A DNA stretch of 12,005 nt from an uncultured Lachnospiraceae bacterium. Its GTDB lineage: Bacteria > Bacillota > Clostridia > Lachnospirales > Lachnospiraceae. Numbering within the stretch: the first letter of the stretch is position 1; each line of letters begins with the position of its first letter. Where the stretch lies: positions 1 to 12,005 of the forward strand of contig CAJUIP010000067.1 of NCBI GenBank assembly GCA_910586315.1, written 5' to 3'. The notes beneath the pieces were generated by a model that did no database searches, was not told the origin of the DNA, and was given only the letters and a program-made list of their open reading frames with translations. This document shows, in pieces, positions 7,829 to 12,005 of the stretch. Position numbers and translations under genes: made by a program.

Positions 7829-9426
7829 CACCTCTCAATCATCTTAATCAGATCATTTAATGTTTGATTGATCCTTTCATCAGAAGTAACCAGGTCTTTC
7901 ATCAGGGATACAAATTCCCCCTGCGTCCGGTTGATTTCTTCCTCCGTCTGCTTCATATCGTTCAGAAGGGCTTTCATGTCTATTTCTTCCTCTTGCTCAA
8001 AATTGTCCACATACCTGGGAATGTTCAGGTTAAAATCATTCTTTTCAATATCCGCAAATTCCGCAAGGAAGGACTCCTTTTCCACTGTTTCCCGTCTGTT
8101 GTACAGGTCTATGACAGAATCGATATGCTCGTCCGTCATTGCATTCTGCTTTTTTCCTTTTTCGAATTTCCGGGATGCGTCTATGAACAATACATCCCGT
8201 CCGTCCCTGTGTTTTTTCAGCACGATAATACAGGTGGGAATGGACGTATTGTAGAATAAATTGGCCGGAAGCCCGATCACGGCATAGATATTTCCGGCCC
8301 GGAGCAGCTTTTCCCTTATCTTCCCCTCCGCTGCCCCCCGAAACAAAACCCCGTGGGGCAGTACGATCGCCATTGTCCCGCCGCTTTTCAGGTGGTACAG
8401 GCCATGCAGAAGAAACGCATAATCGGCTTTCGACTTTGGCGCCAGCACGCCGTAATCGCTGAATCTTTCATCCTGCAGAAATCCGGCGGCTGCGCTCCAG
8501 TTTGCCGAATACGGCGGATTCATAAGCACCATGTTAAAATCGGTTTCCTCATCCGTAGGCCAGTCCTCATCAAGGGTATCGCCGTTGCGGAGCTTCTGGT
8601 TCTCCGGCACGATACCGTGCAGGAACATATTCATTCTCGCAAGGTTATAGGTAGATGTCATCAGTTCCTGCCCATAATATTTAATGTAGTCCGGCTCTGC
8701 GGCATATTTTTTCGCATTCAGCAGAAGGGATCCGGAACCCATGCAGGGGTCATACACCGACAGCCCCCGTTTTCCCTCCTGCCCCGCAATCGCAATCCTT
8801 GTCAGAATTTTTGACACTGCCTGAGGCGTATAAAATTCCCCCGCCTTCTTGCCCGTTTCGGAAGCAAACTGTCCGATTAAATATTCGTAGGCATTTCCGA
8901 GGATGTCCGAATCCGTATTCAGAAGGTCGGCCCTGTCAATTTCCCTGATCAGGCTCGATATGGTATCGCTCTGTTTCTGATCCCCTGTCCCAAGACGGTT
9001 GGAATACAGGTCAATATCGGTAAACAAATCCGCAAACAGAGGGTCACTTTGCTCGATGTTGTTAAAGGCTTTCTGAAGCTGCTCACGGCTGAATGCGTTA
9101 TTCCTTGCCGCATCCGCAAAACAGGTGTAGGTCAGATCCGGCTCAATGACATAATGACATTCCTCCCGGACCTGTTCTTTCAGTTCTTCCGCACTCTCAT
9201 CCTCCAGCGCTTCTCTGTATGCCTCCAGTGCCGCCTTTAGGTTTTGCGGCTTTTCATCATAAATCAAATCATACGCCTTGATCAGAAAAGAATCCGACAG
9301 GTATTTGTAAAATACAATCCCCAGCAAATAATCCTTATATTCATTTGCATCCATTTTGGAACGCAAAATATCCGCACCGCTCCACAGTACACTGATCAAA
9401 TCCCTGCTGCTTTCCAGTTCCGCCAT
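7828..9426 (-). CDS. hsdM: Type I restriction-modification methylase subunit (HsdM)
   Basis: HsdM is the S-adenosylmethionine-dependent adenine-N6 methylase, which acts as HsdM2-HsdS and also forms the core of the restriction complex. The 532 residues are full length. Residues 1-150 form the helical HsdM N-terminal domain (SKMDANEYKDYLLGIVFYKY). GEFYTPQAV at 197-205 precedes the catalytic domain. Motif I is DPCMGSGS at 226-233, where the more usual DPACGSGG has drifted, and motif IV is NPPY at 303-306. From about 450 the chain is helical and acidic, as expected for the part contacting HsdS. The ATG at 9426 has GGAGG 7 bases upstream. It begins 18 bases after the HTH remnant and overlaps hsdS by one base, so the three form one transcription unit from the promoter at 9622-9650. 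Confidence 0.97.
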   Translation of the reverse strand: MAELESSRDLISVLWSGADILRSKMDANEYKDYLLGIVFYKYLSDSFLIKAYDLIYDEKPQNLKAALEAYREALEDESAEELKEQVREECHYVIEPDLTYTCFADAARNNAFSREQLQKAFNNIEQSDPLFADLFTDIDLYSNRLGTGDQKQSDTISSLIREIDRADLLNTDSDILGNAYEYLIGQFASETGKKAGEFYTPQAVSKILTRIAIAGQEGKRGLSVYDPCMGSGSLLLNAKKYAAEPDYIKYYGQELMTSTYNLARMNMFLHGIVPENQKLRNGDTLDEDWPTDEETDFNMVLMNPPYSANWSAAAGFLQDERFSDYGVLAPKSKADYAFLLHGLYHLKSGGTMAIVLPHGVLFRGAAEGKIREKLLRAGNIYAVIGLPANLFYNTSIPTCIIVLKKHRDGRDVLFIDASRKFEKGKKQNAMTDEHIDSVIDLYNRRETVEKESFLAEFADIEKNDFNLNIPRYVDNFEQEEEIDMKALLNDMKQTEEEINRTQGEFVSLMKDLVTSDERINQTLNDLIKMIER

Positions 9427-9444
9427 CTTAACCCCTCCCTGTTA

Positions 9445-9570
9445 TCACCTTCCAGTTTCCACTATGTCATCCATTCCGCAGCCAGGAGCCATACAGGCCT
9501 TTGATATACCCCTGTCAATCAGTATTTTCCATAATGGTTTGTAATTGACATTTGTTCTCTCATTTACCAT
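9445..9570 (-). pseudogene. Internally deleted small HTH (XRE/Cro-type) regulator
   Basis: A 41-codon frame starts at the ATG at 9570 with GGAGAAGG just upstream and ends with a TGA 18 bases before hsdM. It reads YKPLWKILIDRGISK and then CGMDDIVETG. The first piece matches the opening helix of small Cro/C1-type regulators of about 70 residues (usual form YKxLWKLLID), and the second matches their usual ending (LDCxxDDIVE). The recognition helices that should lie between are absent, so about 25 codons appear to have been lost in frame. The frame is still open and could make a peptide, but it should not bind DNA as this family does. Its place directly ahead of hsdM is that of a regulator of the operon. 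It is too short for ordinary gene finders. An alternative is an unrelated leader peptide. Confidence 0.6.
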
Positions 9571-9611
9571 ATATCCTTCTCCGCAGTCTTGTTGATACAA
9601 TTAAAATCAGT

Positions 9612-9640
9612 GACAGGATAAATTATAGCAGATGCCTGTC
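9612..9640 (-). promoter_or_regulatory. Inverted repeat around the -10, candidate operator
   Basis: GACAGG (9612-9617) and CCTGTC (9635-9640) form a perfect 6-base inverted repeat with a 17-base gap, and the TATAAT box sits inside the gap. A dimeric repressor bound here would block transcription. The natural candidate would have been the HTH protein encoded just downstream, now apparently deleted. Six-base arms can occur by chance. Confidence 0.45.
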
Positions 9641-9650
9641 TAAATCACAA
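9622..9650 (-). promoter_or_regulatory. Sigma-A type promoter for the xre remnant-hsdM-hsdS operon
   Basis: On the minus strand, TTGTGA (9650-9645) is followed after exactly 17 bases by TATAAT (9627-9622), with TGC directly before the -10, which makes an extended -10. The -35 matches 4 of 6 consensus bases and the -10 matches all 6. The first start codon (9570) is about 50 bases downstream. Confidence 0.75.
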
Positions 9651-9691
9651 TCATATCGTTTGAAAATTCAAGCGCTCTCTTCCTTTCATAC

Positions 9692-9729
9692 AAAAAGCAG
9701 CCCCTCCGTCCAAAGTCAGGCTGCTTTTT
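9692..9729. terminator. Bidirectional intrinsic terminator
   Basis: A perfect 11-base stem, AAAAAGCAGCC (9692-9702) with GGCTGCTTTTT (9719-9729), encloses a 16-base loop. Each strand ends the stem in a run of five Ts. On the minus strand it would end transcripts coming from the sigma factor operon and insulate the hsdM promoter 42 bases further on. Confidence 0.85.
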
Positions 9730-9820
9730 GCTTTGCTTCATCAACTGAGATTTCTTTCACCCCAAAGGAACGAGCCGATATGCAATGCAATGCGATTGCG
9801 GTCCGAAACCTAACGATCCT

Positions 9821-9985
9821 CTGGTACACCGGTGCATGAATTCCCGAGTAATCAGTGCTTGATGTCCATGCCAGAACAAGGAGGAGGAAGGAGGCGAGCA
9901 CAAGGCATCGTCGACTGGCGACAACGCAGTACTGGGGTGGACAGCGAGTGCTGATTGCTCAAGGATTTATGCATCAGTGTACCAG
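9821..9985 (+). repeat. Long imperfect palindrome overlapping the end of the anti-sigma gene
   Basis: Positions 9821-9874 align without gaps to the reverse complement of 9932-9985 at 41 of 54 bases. The first nine bases (CTGGTACAC) are identical, as are AATCAG and TGTCCA further in. The enclosed 57-base loop (9875-9931) holds a purine-rich stretch and a short GTCG/CGAC hairpin. Eleven of the 13 mismatches are transitions. Read as plus-strand RNA, eight become G-U pairs, leaving only five unpaired positions in the 54; read as minus-strand RNA only three are G-U. The right arm includes the last three codons and the stop of the anti-sigma gene. The 90 bases between this element and the terminator show nothing clear apart from a GTG-started minus-strand frame that I do not accept as a gene. 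Confidence 0.7.
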
Positions 9986-10885
9986 ATACGCCTCCCGAAA
10001 TGCTCCCGTCAGTTCCTCCAGGGTATAAAGTCCATGGTTCTCCACCCCTATAAATTCCGGACATGTAGGGTAAGTCACAAACATATCCTCCCCACCGGCA
10101 CATCTGGCCCAGACGATCACCGTATACAGCGGCTCACTCTTGGTGATGATGTAATCCTCATAATCGACTCCCTCCAGATCCTTCTCAATAATCTCACAGG
10201 TAAGGCGGCACAATCCATAGGGGACTTCCTTATTGGTCCACCCCGGTCCGGAGGTTCCCATCCCCCACCGGACTCTGCCGGTCTCATCCAGCGTGTAGAC
10301 GCCGTAGGCGGCCTCCCCGGTCTCCCTGTCGCTCCCGCTCATTTTATAGTTCACGGCGCCGTGGACGATATAGAGTGGATCTGCTATGAGGACCTGGCTG
10401 AAATCCTTTATATCGTCCGCCAGAAACCATTCGTTGTAAAGCGTCCGGTAGATCTTCATCACCCCCGGCGCGTCGGCAAAAGCCGGATCGGCGAAGGCCG
10501 CCTCCGCCTCCGGCGTAAGTCCCGGCGTAAAATCCTCCCGTCGGGCTTCCAGAAGAGTACAGTCCCCGTCGCCCCAGAAGCCGTCGGAATTGCCTCTGTC
10601 GCCCCAAAGACCGCCGTCCTGTCCTCCGCCGCCCAGATCGTCCCACTTCTGCCGCATCCCGATTCCGATTCCCACCGCGGCGCACAGGCAGGCCGCCGGT
10701 ATGCACCACGCAAGCCGCCTGCGTTTCCTTCCCGCAGGCAGCTTCCTCCCAGGCTCTTTTGCTCCGCTATCTTCTATCCTCCCGACATCCTTTGTAATTT
10801 CTGCATACTCCGGTTTCCGGGCCTCCTCCAGATATTCTTCCCTTACATTCGTGATACTGTCATACAGCTTTTCCGCCTGCCTCAT
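9974..10885 (-). CDS. Membrane-anchored protein paired with the ECF sigma factor (probable anti-sigma factor)
   Basis: This is a 303-residue protein. Residues 1-57 are cytoplasmic and charged (MRQAEKLYDSITNVREEYLE), ending in the basic run GRKRRR. Residues 58-77 form one membrane segment (LAWCIPAACLCAAVGIGIGM). A glycine- and tryptophan-rich linker follows to about 107, then an extracytoplasmic domain to the end with no relative I recognise. Short cytoplasmic head, single span and outer sensor domain is the usual build of an anti-sigma factor that holds its sigma at the membrane until a signal arrives. The ATG at 10885 overlaps the sigma stop as ATGA, so the two are translationally coupled. 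A longer reading of the same frame starting at 11341 runs across the sigma gene and is an artefact. The function is inferred from layout and topology, not from a conserved anti-sigma motif. Confidence 0.85.
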   Translation of the reverse strand: MRQAEKLYDSITNVREEYLEEARKPEYAEITKDVGRIEDSGAKEPGRKLPAGRKRRRLAWCIPAACLCAAVGIGIGMRQKWDDLGGGGQDGGLWGDRGNSDGFWGDGDCTLLEARREDFTPGLTPEAEAAFADPAFADAPGVMKIYRTLYNEWFLADDIKDFSQVLIADPLYIVHGAVNYKMSGSDRETGEAAYGVYTLDETGRVRWGMGTSGPGWTNKEVPYGLCRLTCEIIEKDLEGVDYEDYIITKSEPLYTVIVWARCAGGEDMFVTYPTCPEFIGVENHGLYTLEELTGAFREAYLVH

Positions 10886-11439
10886 ATCCGATACCCCTCC
10901 TCTTCCAGTCTGCCTTTCAGGCTCTGCCGAAGCCCATACATCCGTTTCGCAAGCCTTCCCGGCGGCATGCCCGCCTCCTCCGCAAGCTCCTTCACCGCTT
11001 CCCCATACCAGTATCGACGCAGGAAAAGGACTCTGTCTTCCTGGGAAAGCTCCCCCAGCCAGGCGTCGACCGCTTTGGTCAATTCTTTTGCCTCCAGCTT
11101 CTGTTCCACGCTCTCCGGCGACGGAATGCACTCCTCCAGCTCGGTCAAAAGCTGCTCCATGCCAGCATAGCGCTTCTTCCGGTGATTTTTGTTCCACAGG
11201 TTGAAAGCAATATTGCGCACCACCCTGCCCAGCCATGCGCCCAGCCTGTCCGGACGTCCCGGCGGAATGGCGTTCCAGGCCTGCAGCCAAGTATCGTTGA
11301 CACACTCCTGGGCGTCCTCCTCCACTGACAGGATATTCCACGCCAGCCTGTGACAGTAGGTTCCGTATTTGGCCGCCGTCTCTGAGATGGCGGCCTCGTC
11401 CCGCTGAAAATATAACTCAATAATCCGTGAATCCTCCAT
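10882..11439 (-). CDS. ECF-type RNA polymerase sigma factor
   Basis: A 185-residue sigma-70 family factor with only regions 2 and 4. Region 2 covers about residues 18-90, including the core-binding part EDAQECVNDTWLQAWNAIP and the basic tail NKNHRKKR that would contact the -10 element. Region 4 covers about 131-181: LSQEDRVLFLRRYWYGEAVK, then a helix-turn-helix KELAEEAGMPPGRLAKRM for -35 recognition. The ATG at 11439 has GGAGG 7 bases upstream. The gene overlaps its membrane partner by 4 bases, so it is likely kept inactive by it. The codons are GC-rich compared with the restriction locus, which fits core genome next to an acquired island. Its regulon cannot be read from this window. Confidence 0.93.
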   Translation of the reverse strand: MEDSRIIELYFQRDEAAISETAAKYGTYCHRLAWNILSVEEDAQECVNDTWLQAWNAIPPGRPDRLGAWLGRVVRNIAFNLWNKNHRKKRYAGMEQLLTELEECIPSPESVEQKLEAKELTKAVDAWLGELSQEDRVLFLRRYWYGEAVKELAEEAGMPPGRLAKRMYGLRQSLKGRLEEEGYRI

Positions 11440-11458
11440 GCTGCCGCCTCCGTTCCTG

Positions 11459-11475
11459 CTCCGGACAGTCCGGAG
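11459..11475. promoter_or_regulatory. Perfect 17-base palindrome in the sigma factor leader
   Basis: CTCCGGAC-A-GTCCGGAG has 8-base arms around a single base and lies 20 bases before the sigma start codon, just upstream of its ribosome binding site. As DNA it could be an operator. A one-base loop makes an RNA hairpin of the full stem strained, though a shorter stem is possible. Confidence 0.5.
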
Positions 11476-11478
11476 TCA

Positions 11479-11505
11479 AAAATACGCGAAATACCGCGAA
11501 GTCAA
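11479..11505 (-). promoter_or_regulatory. Weak candidate promoter for the sigma/anti-sigma operon
   Basis: On the minus strand TTGACT (11505-11500) and TATTTT (11484-11479) are separated by 15 bases, shorter than ideal. The spacer carries two near-copies of TTCGCG. If the sigma factor controls its own gene, the real promoter would not look like this consensus. Confidence 0.3.
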
Positions 11506-11638
11506 AGCCACAATTCCCTGTCCGTATTAACATGTCATCGCCGCCCGTCTATTCCATATCCATCCGGCGGCGCATTTTTCCAATTGAGTAGCGAAATGCC
11601 CGTCCGGCGACGGACCTTCCTGTAAGGAAGACAAAAGA

Positions 11639-11672
11639 CCTGCCTTTATCTATAAAGACAAGTCTTTGCAGG
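11639..11672 (-). terminator. Possible terminator after the SWIM gene
   Basis: CCTGC-CTTTAT (11639-11649) pairs with ATAAAG (11652-11657) and GCAGG (11668-11672), with a 10-base bulge on one side. On the minus strand it is followed by TCTTTTGTCTT, a poor T tract. An alternative small hairpin, AAAGAC with GTCTTT, uses part of the same bases. The rest of 11440-11765 shows no gene. Confidence 0.35.
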
Positions 11673-11765
11673 AAATATTCCCAAATTTTAAAAAAAGCCA
11701 AACACCCTAATCCAAAACCTGTTTCACTGCCTCATAGCATTTTTCCGTAAGTTCCGTCAAAGCTC

Positions 11766-12005
11766 CTACCCGAACACTCCGAACAGCTCCTCCCAGTTGC
11801 CGCTCCTGATGATGCGGCTGCTGGGCCTGTCCACATTGGCAAGCATGGTCTCAATGCGGTTCTCCATGGTGATATCCACGAACCGGCCCACATCGATGCC
11901 CCGCAGTTCGAAGAACAGCCGGGGATCCTCGTCAAAGCGGTGCCCGATTCCGTACAGCACCGCCGCCACATGCTTGCACATCAGCGCCCAGTCGGGACAG
12001 CTGCA
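11766..12005 (-). CDS. SWIM zinc-finger protein, C-terminal fragment
   Basis: The frame enters from the right edge and ends at a TAG at 11766-11768, giving 79 residues. It opens CSCPDWALMCKHVAAVLYG, the CxC...CxH pattern of a SWIM zinc-binding motif, with the first cysteine possibly being the first visible residue. After it comes FDEDPRLFFELRGIDVGRFV, the segment that usually follows SWIM in Firmicute and actinobacterial proteins of this type, and then WEELFGVFG at the end. Such proteins are often partners of a SNF2-family helicase, but no partner is visible here. The stop may not be the original one: another frame just downstream continues ALTELTEKCYEAVKQVLD before its own stop at 11718-11720, so a late frameshift is possible. 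Confidence 0.8.
   Translation of the reverse strand, partial: CSCPDWALMCKHVAAVLYGIGHRFDEDPRLFFELRGIDVGRFVDITMENRIETMLANVDRPSSRIIRSGNWEELFGVFG

Noticed and set aside
7864..8814. Plus-strand frames of 128-153 residues opposite hsdM
   Set aside because: Antisense of the HsdM C-terminus and catalytic domain; no independent support.
9657..9680. A second end of the MITE-like element (GTTTGAAAATT followed by AGCGCTCT)
   Set aside because: Eleven bases match the element end and AGAGCG occurs nearby on the other strand, but the order and spacing do not match a whole end. Chance similarity in an AT-rich stretch is likely.
9716..9901. A 61-residue minus-strand frame with a GTG start and a hydrophobic beginning (MLASFLLLVLAWTSST)
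   Set aside because: It has no proper ribosome binding site, starts inside the palindrome loop, runs through one arm and ends inside the terminator stem. The end, KEISVDEAKQKAA, looks protein-like and might be a gene scrap, but this is not enough to call a gene.
9977..11170. A 397-residue plus-strand frame opposite the sigma and anti-sigma genes
   Set aside because: Its composition (proline, serine, arginine) is typical of the antisense of GC-rich coding sequence, and it has no domain or ribosome binding site.
9974..11341. A 455-residue reading of the anti-sigma frame starting at 11341
   Set aside because: The first 150 or so residues are the sigma factor gene read in the wrong frame. The true start is the ATG at 10885, which overlaps the sigma stop.
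1..12005. CRISPR arrays, tRNA or rRNA genes, integrases
   Set aside because: I saw no regularly spaced repeats, no tRNA cloverleaf with a CCA-type end, no rRNA sequence and no recombinase motifs on either strand.

Overview
The window looks like a chromosomal segment from a low-to-mid GC Firmicute, most likely a Lachnospiraceae-type Clostridium. The grounds are strong AGGAGG-like ribosome binding sites, a DUF4869-type protein, a DUF2325 protein, an ECF sigma factor overlapping its membrane-anchored partner, and protein sequences that read like that family. No species can be named. Every supportable gene is on the minus strand, so genes are read from high to low coordinates.

Layout in transcription order. 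(1) 12005-11766: the C-terminal end of a SWIM zinc-finger protein entering from the right edge. (2) 11439-9974: an ECF-family sigma factor and its overlapping membrane-anchored partner (probable anti-sigma), clearly GC-richer than the rest. (3) 9985-9571: a gene-poor control region with a long imperfect palindrome, a bidirectional terminator and a good promoter whose -10 lies inside an inverted repeat. (4) 9570-1611: a type I restriction-modification locus in the order xre remnant, hsdM, hsdS, accessory interval, hsdR. (5) 1564-1: a DUF2325 coiled-coil protein 46 bases after hsdR, open to the left edge, 521 residues visible.

HsdM, HsdS and HsdR look intact: methylase motifs I and IV, two target-recognition domains with repeated conserved regions, and the PD-(D/E)xK nuclease and SF2 helicase motifs are all present. 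The roughly 2 kb between hsdS and hsdR holds accessory genes in various states of decay. These are a broken PDDEXK (DUF1016/YhcG-like) nuclease, an intact DUF4869 gene, and a small P-loop ATPase that has lost its start and is split inside its Walker A motif by a 170-bp MITE-like element. Removing the element plus one CTAG copy restores the reading frame exactly. The small HTH regulator ahead of hsdM also appears to be an internally deleted remnant.

Overall this is a defence locus with a working-looking type I core and a swappable cargo slot between hsdS and hsdR. The best leads for something undescribed are the DUF4869/ATPase pair, the DUF2325 protein joined to the end of the operon, and the palindrome at 9821-9985, which pairs much better as plus-strand RNA than as minus-strand RNA.
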